64,000 nt of DNA, from positions 1 to 64,000 of the forward strand of contig CAUYLG010005334.1 in assembly GCA_963573385.1 (NCBI GenBank). Reading direction: 5' to 3'. The notes below the pieces were generated by a model. The model saw only the letters and a program-made list of their open reading frames with translations, did not search any database and had not been told where the DNA came from. The stretch comes from Cacajao melanocephalus (Eukaryota; Chordata; Mammalia; Primates; Pitheciidae). A program made the position numbers and the translations under genes. Every line of letters begins with the position of its first letter. Positions within the stretch are counted from its first letter, which is position 1. Of the stretch, positions 32,095 to 45,059 are shown piece by piece.

Positions 32095-32136
32095 AGTCCA
32101 TTCTTTCTCAATGTAACCTTTATTGCACAATACACA

Positions 32137-32535
32137 TGTATTAGGCCATTCTTCCACTGCTATAAAGAAATGGTTGAGGCTTAGTAATTTATAAGGAAAA
32201 GAGGTTTAGCTGGCTTATGGTTCAACAGGCAGTACAAGAAGTGTGGTGTTGGCATCTGCTTCTGGTGAGGGCCATAGGAAACTTACAATCATGCTGGGAG
32301 GTAAAGGAGGAGCAGGCACATCACATGGCAAATGTAGGAGGAAGAGAATGAGTGGGGAGGTGTCAAACACTTTTAAATAATCAGGTCTCACAAGAACTCA
32401 CTATTGCGAGGAAAGCACCAAGCTATTCATGAGTGATCCACCCTCATGATCCAAACATCTCTCACCAGGCCTTAACTCTAACATTGGGGATTACATTTCA
32501 ATACGAAATTTGGAGAAGATATTCAAACTATATCA
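32137..32535 (-). mobile_element. MaLR LTR (MST/THE1-like), antisense
   Basis: Reads 'tgtattaggccattcttcc', 'aggcttagtaatttataag', 'acaatcatgctgggaggt' and 'gatccaaacatctctcacc' to '..aaactatatca', the reverse complement of a MaLR LTR. The five flanking bases (acaca versus ctgca) do not match well. L1 sequence begins almost at its right edge. Confidence 0.85.
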
Positions 32536-33059
32536 CTGCATAAACATAATTAAAAACAAAAACCACATGATCATTTTAATAAATGCAGAGAAAGAATTTG
32601 ATAAGATCCAATATCTCTTCATGGTAAAAGAACTCTCAACATTTAGGCATCAGGGATATACCTCAAAATAATAAGAGCCATCTATGACAAACCCATAGCC
32701 AACATCATACTGAATGGGGCAAAGTTGAAAGTGTTCCACCAAAGAACTGGAATGAGATCAAGATGTCTATTCTCACCACTCCTATTCAACATAGTACTGG
32801 AAGTCCTCGGCAGAGGAAGAAAAAGAAATAGAAAGCATCCAAAAAGAAAAAGAGAAATTCAAATTATCTTTGTTCACTGATGACATGGTTTTATACCTGG
32901 AAAACCCTAAAGATCCCTCCAAAAGACTCCTAGACCTGATAAACAACTTCAGTAAAGTTCCAGGATACAAAATCAACATACAAAGATCAGTAGCATTTCT
33001 ATATACCAGTAATGTTCAAACTGAGAGCCAAATAAAGATTTCAATCTCATTTATAATAG

Positions 33060-33082
33060 CCACACACACACACACACACACA
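33060..33082 (+). repeat. (CA)n microsatellite inside L1 ORF2
   Basis: About 11 CA units stand where L1 normally reads 'gccacaaaaagaataaaata', so the repeat grew from the CCACA of the element. Confidence 0.93.
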
Positions 33083-33231
33083 ATGAAATACCTAGCAATA
33101 CATTTAACCAAGGAGGTGAAATGAAAGATCTCTATCTCCTTTGTATGAAACACTGATGAAAGAAATCATAGATGACACAAACAAATTGAAAAACATCTCA
33201 TGCTCATGGATACTAAGAATCAATGTCATTA

Positions 33232-33609
<378 letters not shown>

Positions 33610-33943
33610 CTACAAAGGGCAACCTTCACAGAACTAGAGAAAACTATAAATTCATACAAAACAAAAAAGAGCCCTAATAGCTGAGGTAATTCTAAGCAAA
33701 AAGAACAAAGCTGGAGGTATCACACTACCTAACTTTAAACTATACAACACGGCTACAGTAACCAAAACAGCATAGTACTGGTATAAAAACAGACACATAG
33801 ACCAACAGAACAGAATAGAGAGCCCAGAAATAAGGCCACACAACCATCTAATCTTTGACAGAGCTGACAAAAACAAGCAATGGGGAAAGGTCTCCCTATT
33901 CAATAAATGGTACTGGGATAACTGTCTAGCCATATGGACAAGA

Positions 33944-34519
33944 ATGAAACTAGAATCCTACATATCACCATATACAAAAATTAGCTCAAGGTGGTTTAAA
34001 GATTTAAATGTAAGACCTCAAATTGTAAAATTCCTAGAAGAAAACCTAGTAAAATATCTTCTGGACACTAGCCTATTAAATGAATTTATGACTAAGACCA
34101 CAAAAGTAAATGCAGTAAAACAAAAATTAGACAAATGGGACTTAATTAAACTAAAGAGCTTCCTCATAGAAAGAGAAACAATCAACAGAGTAAACAGATG
34201 GCCTACAGAATGGGAGAAAATATTTGCAAACTATGTATCTGAAAAAGGACTAATATCTAGACTGCATAAGGAACTGGAACAAATCAACAAGGAGAAACAA
34301 ATAACCCCATTTAAAAGTGAGCAAAGGACAGGAATAGCCACTTCTCAAGACATACAAGTTGCCCTCAAACATGAAAAATGCTCAACATCACTAATTATTG
34401 GACAAATGCAAACTGAAACCATAATAAGGTACCATCTCAAACCAGTCAGAATGGCTATCACTAAGAAGTCAAAAAATAGGCCAGATACGGTGCTCACACC
34501 TGTAATCCCAGCACATTAG
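33944..34519 (+). pseudogene. L1 ORF2 C-terminal region, longest surviving frame
   Basis: A 191-codon open stretch of the L1 at 32544-35440, downstream of the reverse-transcriptase domain. It includes family-typical pieces such as '[15 protein letters not shown]' and '[13 protein letters not shown]'. The last residues run into an Alu and end there. It has no start of its own: the listed Met is internal to ORF2. Confidence 0.8.
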
Positions 34520-34774
34520 GAGAACAATATGGGCGAACTGCTTGAGTCTAGGAGTTCGAGACCAGCCTAGGTAACATGGTGAAACCCTGTCTCTACTAAA
34601 ATTACAAAAAATTAGCTGGGCGTGATGGTGCACACCTGCAGTCACAGCTACTCGGGGGGTTGAGGTAGAAGACTGCTTGAGTCCAGGAGGTTGAGGCTGC
34701 GGTGAGCCCTGATCATGCCACTGCACTACAACCTGGGTGACAGAGTGAAATCCCATCTCAAAAGAAAAAAATAA
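34479..34774 (+). mobile_element. Alu, sense, inside L1 ORF2 (second)
   Basis: From 'ggccagatacggtgctcac' through both arms to a short, impure A tail. The left arm carries several changes ('cacattaggagaacaatat'). Confidence 0.93.
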
Positions 34775-35440
34775 TAACAGATATTGGCAAGGATATGAAG
34801 AAAAGAGAACACTTAAACACTGCTGAAGGGGGAGGTGGGTGTAAATCAGTTCAACCCTGATGGAAAACAGTAGGAGATTTCTCACAGAACTAAAAATAAA
34901 ATTACCACTCAAATCAGAAATCCTACTACTGGGTATTTATCCTAGCAAAAGAAATTGTTTTATCAAAAAGACACCTGCATTCATTTATCACAGCACTATT
35001 CACAATAGCAAAGTCATGGAATCAACCTGAGTGTCCCTCAAGAGTGGACCGAATAAAGAAAATTTAGTGTATATACACCATGGAATACTACCACAAAAAT
35101 GAACAAAATGATGTCCTTTGCAACAACATACATGCAACTAGAGACCATTATCCTAATAGTTACTGAAATTAAAAAACTCGGAAGCAGAAAATCAAATACC
35201 TCACGGTCTCACCTGTAAGTGGGACCTAAACAATGGTACACATAAACATAAAGATGAACAATGGACACTGGGGACTCTAAAAGCGGATAGAGGGAAAGGA
35301 GGGTAAGGACTGAAAAACTATCTATTGTGTAAGTTCACTATTTGGCTGAACTTAACAACAGCCCAAACCCTAGCATTATGCAATATACCTACGTACCAAA
35401 CCTGTACATGTACCCCTCTGAATCTGTAATTTTTTAAAAA

Positions 35441-37149
35441 AGAAGTGACTGCACCCTTCTTCTACCTCTGAATAAACTTACCATAACATCGATAACATTT
35501 GGTACACTTATTTGTTTATATGGTTATCTCTTGCTAAGGGCTCAGCACTGTGCTTGACGCTCAAAGGTATGTTTTGTGAATGACTAAATAAATAATATGT
35601 ATTTGATGGTTACTGAAATGGAAAAACAATTTTTGGTATATACTTGGCTCTAACTGATCTCCACATCACCACAAGATAGAGATTGTAACAGAAATGCTCA
35701 GTTTTTCTTAGCATATAATTCACCAAATCAAACACCCAGACTAATCCTGATGACTAGACAAAAGGTTGGTGTCAAGTTATATTCTAAACAAAACTATTTG
35801 ACTTATTCCTCCATCTATCAATATTTAGGTATCAATTATATCCACATCTTTATAAATGAAGTGATTTTAATAATGTAAATCATTTTTACTAGTTACAAAA
35901 TCATTATAGACTAGGTCAAGCAGACCTGGCTTACTTTTTCTTGCTTTTTTATATAAAATATATTTTTAACTCCAAAATATTTTAATGAATGTTATTATCT
36001 AATTAAGCCCTAAAAATTTTCTACTAGTTGCTGCAGGCATAATCAAGTTTTTTGATCTACAGTTTTATGAATAAGAATAGAAATAATGGCTCAGTGGGAA
36101 TTATTATACATCTTGAAAATCATAAATTCTCTCAAAACAGCTGAGATATACCTTTATTCAAACCATCTAGTAAGATGCAGAGACTAATTCCTGTTTTGTT
36201 CTTTATTAGTAAAAGTTATAGGGCAATTTTGTGCTAAAGGAGTCAGACTAATGAAGCATAATATTTTCAAGTTATTATCAAGCATTATTGACTAGTTTAA
36301 TTTTTTTAAAGCTTATGAACAGAAAACACAGTTCTTTTTAAAAATTCATTAGGTTTTTGGAATACATAAAGGATTTATCTGTATTTTTCTGGATCTCTTA
36401 TGTACCTTGAAATTATTACAGGCTTTTATGTCTTTCCTGTATATTACTGATGTTTCATAATGGGTAAAAAGAACTAAAACAAAACAAAACACTGAATGTT
36501 ATTTTAACTAGTTTTTCAAAGTTATAACATATGCAGCAGAAAATGGGTTGCTTCACCTAAAGCTTTTATCCCATTCCTTCCCTATTAAGATACCTTAGAA
36601 CTTCTTGGATGTATCTTCCATGTGTTTCTGAACATTGCTGGCTAAGGATATGATATCTGGAGCTGCTAAGGATGAAAAAAGTAGAAAGATGACATGAATA
36701 GGCTGGTGAATTAACCAATCCTAGATCCATCCCACTCTTGTTATGTGTTATGTGATATACTAATTCTCTTTAGTGATTAAACCATTTTGAGTTGTATTTC
36801 TGTTATTGTAAAACATCCTACTTCAAAGTAGTTTATAAAACCAGGTATTAAGGTCAATCACATTTCCTTCAGTTTATAATGGCTAAATTTGAAGCTACTA
36901 TCCTTTGCAACTTCCTTCTATCTGTTGCCAATATTTATTTACTGACAACAGCAATAAAGGTTTTATGACATTTTTCCATTTACAAAGTACTATCTCTCCT
37001 TATTTAATCACAGCATGGTTTATTTGGCTTAGTCATTTTCCCAAAAACACATGAGACTAGGAAACTCAGTACAGAGATATAAGGTGTTTATATGCTTGCA
37101 AACAGAGTAGTGCTTTAAGCTTTTACAGAAATGCAACAGACTAATTTGA
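35441..37149. other. Unique AT-rich sequence
   Basis: About 1.7 kb with no Alu or L1. 35490-35600 has a weak resemblance to the 3' end of an L2-type repeat ('gggctcagcactgtgcttga'), which I do not call. No frame of note. Confidence 0.45.
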
Positions 37150-37673
37150 TATGCAACCTCCATAGGTTTCGTATCTGTGGATTCAACCAACCACAGATAA
37201 AATTTTGTTTTAAAAAAAACAACAGTGTTCTCACTCATAGGTGGGTGTTGAACAACGAGAACAGGTGGACTTAGGGAAAGGAGCATCACACACTGGGGAC
37301 AGCTGGGGGGGGTAGGGGAGAGACAGTGGTGGGTGGAGAGGGAGGGGAGGGTGGGGAGGGATAACATGGGAGAAATGCCAGATATAGTATGCACCTAAAG
37401 TAAAATAAATGAATTAAAAACAACAACAAAATGACAATATAACAAAAATAATACAAATAAAAAATATAGAAGAATTATTTACGTAGCATTTACATTTATT
37501 AAATATTATAAGTAATCTAGTGATAATTTAAAGTATATGGGAAGACATATGTAGGTTATATGGAAATACTATGCTGTTTTATATGAAGGAGTTGAGCATC
37601 TGTGGGTTTTAGTACCCACTGGAGTACTAGAACCAATCTCCTGCATATACCAAGGGATGACTATACTATTGTT
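37150..37673 (-). mobile_element. Tigger/MER2-like MITE, split by a short L1
   Basis: The right end '..ataccaagggatgactata' is the reverse complement of the MER2-type terminus, and the left end has 'tctgtggattcaaccaacca', the inner part of the other terminal inverted repeat. The middle (37440-37640) matches the AT-rich MITE body ('agcatttacatttattaaat', 'ggttatatggaaatac'). TATA sits at the right end, consistent with a TA target. Confidence 0.82.
37222..37430 (+). mobile_element. Very short L1 3' end inside the MITE
   Basis: 'gttctcactcataggtgggt' then 'gaacatcaca'-like sequence, the G-rich part (37300-37370) and a terminal AAAATAAATGAA.. tail match the last 200 bases of a primate L1. AACAACA on both sides (about 37217-37223 and 37419-37428) may be the target duplication. 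Confidence 0.85.
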
Positions 37674-38968
37674 TTGTAGTTTTTATTTTAAACAGAAACT
37701 TCTGACCCAAGAGTAAGAATCACAGACTCAAATTGTTTAATGCATTTAGAGTTTTTTTTTTTTAAATCTAGGACTTAACTAGCTTTAGTTTCAAATATCA
37801 ACATGCACTATATATTATAATAACCTCAGAATATCCAGGAAAAAATATCCAAAAGTAGGTATTAAGTTTGGATCTGGAGCATATGATAAGAGGCTAATGT
37901 ACAGATTTAGGACTTGTAAATGGGAGGTACTTAAAACTATGAGAATGGATGATAGCCTCAGGAAATTAGGTGAAAGAAGACTTGAAAATGATAAAGACTG
38001 AACACTGAAGAGGGTGGGCAGAGGAGGAGGTACAGAAGAGGCAGAGATGAGAGCTTAAAGAAGTAGAAAACTGAGGGGCCCAGCGGAGCTTTACTGGGAA
38101 GCAGTGGTTCCACCTGAGACACTACAAAGAGGCTGAGCTAGATGAGAGTTGACAATGAAGGTTTTCCTGACTATAAACCTGCCATTTACCAAAGCAATGA
38201 AAAATAAGAATTCTTTTTTTTTCTTATTTCAACCAGAGTTTTCATTTTCTTAGTTTCATGATGTTACAATACTATTTTGTGTACCTTTTGTATACATTTT
38301 GGATTTTACATAAGATCAAGAAAGGTATAAATTGCAGATTATATGTGACATACACACATTGTGTATGTGTGTGAACAGAGAAAAAAAGAGAGAGAGAGAT
38401 AACCTAAATAACAGAGAGGAAGACTCTCAAAGAAAATGATGTTTATTCGGGAACAGACACTGAAATGGGAATACATATGCCGTAGCAAACTGTATGCATC
38501 TTGAGGGAGGAAAAGGAAGACAAAGGTTTTTAAAGGTAAAATAAGGAATATTGCACCCATATACAAGTTCTAAATGAGAAACTGTTTTGAGATAAATATC
38601 CTTGGTCACGAGAATCAATAACAAGGATGGCACCTGTCTGAAGACAGTTGCTGGGCAGATGTCCTCACAGAGGTATATATATATTTTTTTTAATAAAAAA
38701 ATTATACTGCTCCTTGCGGAGTAGGGTTACCCCATAGACAGTGCACCCAGAATAGCCAGAGGTATTATTTTGTGGAAGGTTGGATGGCCTTTGTGCAAAG
38801 TTGTGCTTTTTGCAATCTTTGGGGGTAGTTGTTGCTATCAGCCATTTGAGCATGAGAATCCTCCTTCACAACCTTCCCTGGCTGTGTTTGTTAGGTTTTG
38901 TCTTTGATACAGTTTTTAACACAATTGAATCTATTTTGATTCTGAAAACTCTCTCTCTTCATATATAC
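37674..38968. other. Mostly unrecognised, possible LTR remnant
   Basis: T run at 37751-37763 and GA units near 38386-38399. 38640-38800 read on the minus strand contains 'ctatggggtaaccctactcc' then 'gcaaggagcag', which recalls the 3' end of some retroviral LTRs. I cannot assign a family. Confidence 0.35.
38640..38900 (-). mobile_element. Possible decayed LTR, antisense
   Basis: On the minus strand, 'tgtctatggggtaaccctac' followed by 'tccgcaaggagcagta' looks like the region around the polyadenylation site of an ERV-type LTR. No TG..CA ends or target duplication could be placed. Low confidence. Confidence 0.22.
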
Positions 38969-38969
38969 G

Positions 38970-39002
<33 letters not shown>
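38967..39002 (+). repeat. (GT)n microsatellite
   Basis: About 17 GT dinucleotides with one GC interruption near 38976. Confidence 0.96.
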
Positions 39003-40495
39003 AAAACTTATAGAGGATGTAGAAGGCTACACAACAAGTTAGTAACTTTCTGCCTCCAGAGTTGCCAGTATCTAGGACACTCTTGAGGAGTAGGAATTGG
39101 AGACAGAGTTTCCTCTTTTGTGCTTCTTTAATGGTATAAATGTGGATGTATAATCAATTCAAAAAATTAATAAAATTAAAACTGATAAATAAGACCATTT
39201 TATCATGTTGCACTTCTTTTACAGTTTAGGGAAAAATAGTTTTAGACATTATGGCTGAAAAAAATGTTGTGACTTGGTCCACTGAACCCAACCTTGTAAC
39301 TTAGTCTATGGTGGGGTAGTGGGGGGAGTTTATTAAGCTAACGTTAATTCAGTTAGTGTTGGTCAAATATATAATATAAAAGAATAGGTTATGATTGATT
39401 CCTAATTATGGACAGACTACATATGAATGTCCAAATGGGGCCAATTCTCTTTGAGCTAATACTCTACTTCTGAGGCTGAAATGTGCATGGTAATTGATTA
39501 AGCAGATCCTATTTTCGTGTCCTGAATCCTGTACTTACGATTCCAAAGAGAATAAGAATGCTCTTCTTATATCTGTACACCTCATTAAATTCTTGGCATA
39601 ATCAAAATATAATTTTGAGAGTTTTCCTGTTTTCTTTATATTGATATAATTTATTTAAAACAGACATGGGTATTAATTATAGAAAAAGGTGTTTTTTATG
39701 TAAAGAAATTAAGGGAAAATTTCAGGTTAGACACATTGTTCAGTTTTATGGGTCTTCAGTAATTTAGCTGGTGTTTAAAATGATTCTCAGGAAAGTATAA
39801 TGCTGTTTAGTTTTCTACTTTCTATCTGCATCAGAATTTGGATTAAAAATAGCAAACACTGAGTATGTGCAACCAAAGATATGGCTGCTGTAAACACTGG
39901 AGAATATATGTATTGATCTTGTAAGTGGATGATTAATGTAAGGAGTCTCAAGGTTCTGAAATCCACTCTGAAATGGAAAGCTACTTGAAGTCTGCAGCCA
40001 AGCTGGATAAATTACAATTGAAGCAATTAACAATGAATTTGAAACAAAGAATATAATTTACTTTTTGTAACTATGGAAAACTGAACTGCTCATAAAATTC
40101 TGATAAAATTGTATAGCTGCTGGCACACCAAACCAGATTTGGCAAATACAATGGATTGTCTTTAATGAAGGAAGTTTTCTTTTTAGCTGTAGGTTAAAAA
40201 CCCTGTAACTCAGATCCTATTTGCCATTTTCTAGTGGGGAAAAAAAGCAATTTTTATTTCCATGGATAACTGTAATTATAGAGTCCACCTTTTACAAAGT
40301 GGACTTCATTTGCATTCAAATATGTATGAAATCTCTATGAAGTAAAAAGTCATATTAGCCATATTTTCCCCCTTTTATAGTAGCACTTGAAGGCTTCCAT
40401 TAGTCATCTTTCTTATTTTCTTACTCACTGTTGACTCCTTCCTCACTCTCCAGATTTCCAACATATTTCATAGCCCCTGCCCTATTTTTAAACTT
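39003..40495. other. Unique sequence, no recognised repeat
   Basis: About 1.5 kb without a named repeat. A small hairpin-like motif occurs near 40282-40305 ('agtccacc' ... 'aagtggact'). No long open frame. Its function is unknown. Confidence 0.45.
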
Positions 40496-40499
40496 TTCT

Positions 40500-41095
40500 T
40501 TGCTACCAAAATTCCTCTCTGATTACTCTGTATCTGTTGCCTCTTTTCTCCTATCTACAATCTCCTTAACTATTTTTGAAGGATGTTTACAAGTGACCTG
40601 ATAATTACTTAGTATGGTGGCCTTTTAGCCCTCTTGTTTTGCAACATCTTTGTGGTATTTGATAATGTCGACCCATTTACTCTGTGGTTAATGTCTTTTC
40701 CCTGGGCTTCTTAAATTTCTATCCTTGTTCTCCTCCTTCTTGAATACTTTTCTTTTTTCTTCCTCTTTCTAAAATAATATTTCCCAAGGTTCTGGCCATG
40801 CAAAATTTCTCTCATCTCTCTACATTTTACACGAGAGAACCCTATTCATCTTCACTTTGATTATTATCTTCATGCATAGCTTCTTTCTTATTTTTCTTCA
40901 TGGTCTCGAATTGATTTCTAAGTTCCGGAATCACATTTTTATCTGCCTGCAACGTGTCACATTCATAGAGTCAGTTAAGATACTTAGTTGGTTGTCTACT
41001 CTATTTTTTAAAAAAATTCTCTTGACCCCAGTTTTCCTGACAGCTATGTTTCTTTGCTTCCCTTACAAGACAAATTCCTGAGACAGTAATCTATA
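40500..41095 (+). mobile_element. L2-like LINE fragment 1 (reverse-transcriptase region)
   Basis: 'gcaacatctttgtggtattt' then 'gataatgtcgaccc' aligns with the L2 segment that encodes a 'A-F-D-T-V-D' motif, and what follows ('ttctcctccttcttgaat', 'tctctacattttacac') keeps the pyrimidine-rich character and order of L2 downstream of it. Strongly diverged, with no open frame. Confidence 0.5.
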
Positions 41096-41099
41096 CTCA

Positions 41100-41340
41100 C
41101 TGTTTCTCCTTTCCTCTCATCTCTGTTGAACCCACTCAAGTAAGGCTTTATCCCTACCCCTCCATCACAGTTACTCTTGTCAAAGCCATGAATGATATAT
41201 TGCCAAATCCAATGGTCATCTCTCAGTCCTCATTTTATTAGACTTCTCAGCATCATTTGCTACAGTTGTTCATTGTCTCCTTGTTGAAAATATTTTAACT
41301 TGGCTTCTAGAGGGCCATATTCTTCTGGTATCTTTCTTAA
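41100..41340 (+). mobile_element. L2-like LINE fragment 2 (reverse-transcriptase region)
   Basis: 'cactcaagtaaggctttatc', 'ctcttgtcaaagccatgaat', 'aaatccaatggtcatctctc' and 'cctcattttattagacttct' followed by 'agcatcatttgctacagttg' match the L2 reverse-transcriptase region more clearly than fragment 1. It ends at a run of 18 A. It covers a region that overlaps fragment 1 in L2 coordinates. Confidence 0.6.
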
Positions 41341-41358
41341 AAAAAAAAAAAAAAAGAG
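41340..41358 (+). repeat. (A)18 run
   Basis: An A run directly after the L2-like fragment. No SINE precedes it in either orientation that I can recognise, so its origin is unclear. Confidence 0.9.
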
Positions 41359-41716
41359 AAGGACATAAACCATAGAACAGAAGGAGAAAACAGCAAGTAA
41401 ACTGCAGAGGGTGGAAAGGAGATGAACAATTAAAAAGTGCCTTAACAGATGTGAGAATGTGAACTCTACTTCAGTAGGGGACAGATCAGAAAAGCAACCT
41501 GATCGGCACTGATGAATCCCCAAAGAGTCCAGAAAATGTCAGAAAAGGGTATTTCTGCAACAAGGGGTGGGGGTGGGGGGGGGAGGGTATGAAGATGTAA
41601 AGAAAACAGGATGATTGGTTAAAAGTTTAGAAAATAATTTACAGATCCCCTACTTGATACAAAGTTTTCTCACATTGTATTAGAAGCCTGACTTCCTTCT
41701 CTAAAGAGGGTCAAAC
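41359..41716. other. No recognisable gene; G-rich patch
   Basis: Contains a G-rich patch at 41564-41588 (GGGGTGGGGG-type runs). Otherwise unassigned. Confidence 0.45.
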
Positions 41717-42013
41717 AGAATATATTAGTTTCCAAGGGCTACTGTAAAAAAGTACCACAAACTGGGTGGCTTAAAACAAAATAAATTTATCTTCTCACAG
41801 TTCTGGAGGCTGGAAATCTAAAATCAAGATGTCAACAGGGTTGGCTCCTTCTGGAAGTGTTAAAGAGAATCTGTTCCATGCTTCCCTCCTACCTTCTGGT
41901 GGATGTCTGGAATCCTTGGTGTTTCTTGGTTTGTAGGCACATCATTCCAATCTCTGCCATTCTGTTTACATGGCATTATTCCTTGTGTTTTTCTGTGTCT
42001 AAATATCTCTCTC

Positions 42014-42370
<357 letters not shown>

Positions 42371-42535
42371 TCACTGAATTTAGGGTTCACTCTAATCCAC
42401 TATGGTTTCATCTTAAATTGCTTACATCTGCAAAGACCTTATTTTCAAATAAAGTCACATTCCCAAGTACTAGAGATAAAGACTTCAACATATTTTTTCA
42501 GGAGACACAATTTCATCTACTACCCAGAGGATTTC

Positions 42536-42952
42536 TAGAGTTGGAACACTAGTGACAGTGGAGGGTAGGGGGATATGAACTGAAAATAAGAGATATAGGT
42601 GAGGCTTTACAAAGTTTCAGGAAAATTTCCAGGCTTCTTTCCTAATTTAAAGAAAACTGACAGCTAGTTTTATATTTTTCAGGTAAAAATCTTAAAGTAT
42701 CTTCTCTAGACAATCAGACCAGCCCAGAATAAACTATCTAAATATGTTACCATCAAGAGGTCCTCCAAGAGATCAGCTCAGCCAAATAATCTACAGCAAA
42801 GACTGTAGTTAACAACCCCACAACCTCATTTAGTCAGGGTGCTTCTGATCGCCTTTTCACCATCCTGATCTTAAACCAAATCAACCAGAGATGGACCTCT
42901 AGACATTTAAGAAGAGCTAATAACATGAAAGACAGAATGCAAAACCCATTTT
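42536..42952. other. No recognisable gene or repeat
   Basis: About 400 bases between the MLT1 LTR and a pair of Alus, with nothing identified. Confidence 0.45.
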
Positions 42953-42966
42953 ACAAAAGCAAATTG

Positions 42967-43260
42967 GGGCTGGGCGTGGTGGCTCATGCCTATAATCCCA
43001 GCTCTTTGGGAGGCTGAGGCAGGCGGATCACAAGGTCAGGAGTTCAAGACCATCCTGGCCAACAAGTGAAACTCCATCTCTACTAAAATACAAAAAATTA
43101 GCCAGGCATGGTGATGTGAGCCTGTAGTCCCAGCTACTCGGGAGGCTGAGGCAGGGGGAATTGCTTGAACCTGGGAGGTAGACATTGCAGTGAGCCAAGT
43201 TCACACCACTTCACTCCAGCCAGGTAACACAGCAAGACTCCATCTCGAAAAAAAAAAAAA
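42967..43260 (+). mobile_element. Alu, sense, first of two at one target
   Basis: From 'ggggctgggcgtggtggctc' through both arms to a 16-A tail. Preceded by 'aaaagcaaattgg' (42955-42967) and followed by 'aaaagcaagttgg' (about 43259-43271). Confidence 0.95.
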
Positions 43261-43269
43261 AAGCAAGTT

Positions 43270-43562
43270 GGGCCAAGCACGGTGGCTCACACCACCCAAC
43301 ACTTTGGGAGGCCGAAGTGGGTGGGAGGATCACTAGGTCAGGAGTTTCAGACCAGCCTGACCAACATGGTGAAACCCTGTCTCTACTAAAAACACAGAAA
43401 TCAGCCAGGCGTGGTGGTGCATGCCTATACTTTCAGCTACTGAAGGGGCTGAGGCAGAAGAATCGCTTAAACACAGGAGACAGAGGTTGCAGTGAGCCAA
43501 GATCGCCTCACTGCACCCCAGCCTGGGTGACAGAGCATGACTCCATCTGAAAAAAAAAAAAA
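43270..43562 (+). mobile_element. Alu, sense, second of two at one target
   Basis: From 'gggccaagcacggtggctc' to a 15-A tail. Followed by a third copy of the target, 'aaaagcaagttgg' (43562-43574). A short deletion ('caccacccaacac') lies near 43292. Confidence 0.95.
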
Positions 43563-43574
43563 AAAGCAAGTTGG

Positions 43575-43950
43575 AGAAAAAAAAACACTAGTAATTTAAA
43601 AAGAAAAGAATTTAAGAAAAGTTGTCATTAGTACCTTCAGAGAAGTCTCACTCGTGAGGCCAGAAGAGAATACTAGTAAAAGAAAATATTTAAAGAACAA
43701 AAGAGAGCTCTTTGAAATTTAAATATAATAGCATTAATATAAAAGCTCAATAGAAGTACTAGAAAATAGAGTTGAAAAAAATTCTCATAAAACGCAGCAA
43801 AATGATGAGTTGAAAAACAGGATGAAAAAATAAGCACATTAAAGGATCAATTCCAGGACATCTAGTATCTGAACAATATAGAAAGAAAACAAAATAAAAA
43901 AGAATAAAAATAATATTAACGGTAATCATTCTTTTAAAATCCCCAAACTA
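43575..43950 (+). mobile_element. Possible old L1M 5' region, first part
   Basis: A-rich sequence whose character, and its continuation at 44280-44800, fits an old L1M 5' or ORF1 region. The match is weak. Confidence 0.3.
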
Positions 43951-43951
43951 G

Positions 43952-44273
<322 letters not shown>

Positions 44274-44279
44274 AATCCC

Positions 44280-45055
44280 TCAAACTAAGGGAAATGAGTT
44301 TCTATATTCAATGGGTTGAACCAATGCCCCGCACAAAGTCTGAAAATAACTTTAACCCTAAAGCTACTCCTGCAAAATTTCAGAACAATGAGGAAAATAG
44401 GAGATCCTAAAAGCTTCCATAAAGAGATTTCATACAAAAGGTACCTATCATACAAAAGACTGCATACAAATTATGAGGTATCAGAACAAGAAAGCTTAGG
44501 AAAATATGGAGCATATAAATCAATGGATTTGAATAGGAATTCCAGAAGCTAGAAGACAGAGGGAGCAATACGTACAAATTCTGAGAAAAAAAATTTACAA
44601 GCCAAGATTATATACCTAGTTGAGCTGTCAATCAAATTGTTAGAGTGAAATAAAAATGTTTTAAGACATGCAAGCTCTCAAAGCATTTTTCATGCATTAT
44701 TAGCTCCCTGAAATTCAACAAAAGAGTGTGAATAAAATCTCCAGGATAATGAGGTAAAGAAAAAACCAAAACAACAGCTACACAGCACACCTAGCAACAA
44801 ATTGTACTGAAAAAGTCAGAAGCCTTTGGAAGAGACATGTAAAAGAGAAAAATAATAGAATACTTAATGTGTCTGAAAGTATTGAGAAGAGATTTACCCA
44901 AGTAGAAGTTAGTTTGAGTCAAATTAATAATAAAATAAACATAGAAAGTTAAGCAAGTGAATAAGCTAATTATAAATTCCAAAAATGTTAATAAAAGAAA
45001 TTATAGTAGGCTACATGGCTCTGCTATGAGTATATTTTTCCGTAGTCAAGTAACT
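44280..45055 (+). mobile_element. Possible old L1M 5' region, second part
   Basis: 'ccagaagctagaagacaga', 'atatacctagttgagctgtc' and '..gacatgcaagctctcaaag' resemble the stretch near the 5' end of old L1M elements. Frames here are short. Medium-low confidence. Confidence 0.45.
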
Positions 45056-45059
45056 GTAA

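Noticed and set aside
40282..40305. Hairpin 'agtccacc..aagtggact' as a regulatory site
   Set aside because: Arms of about 7-8 bases are common by chance, and no context supports a function.
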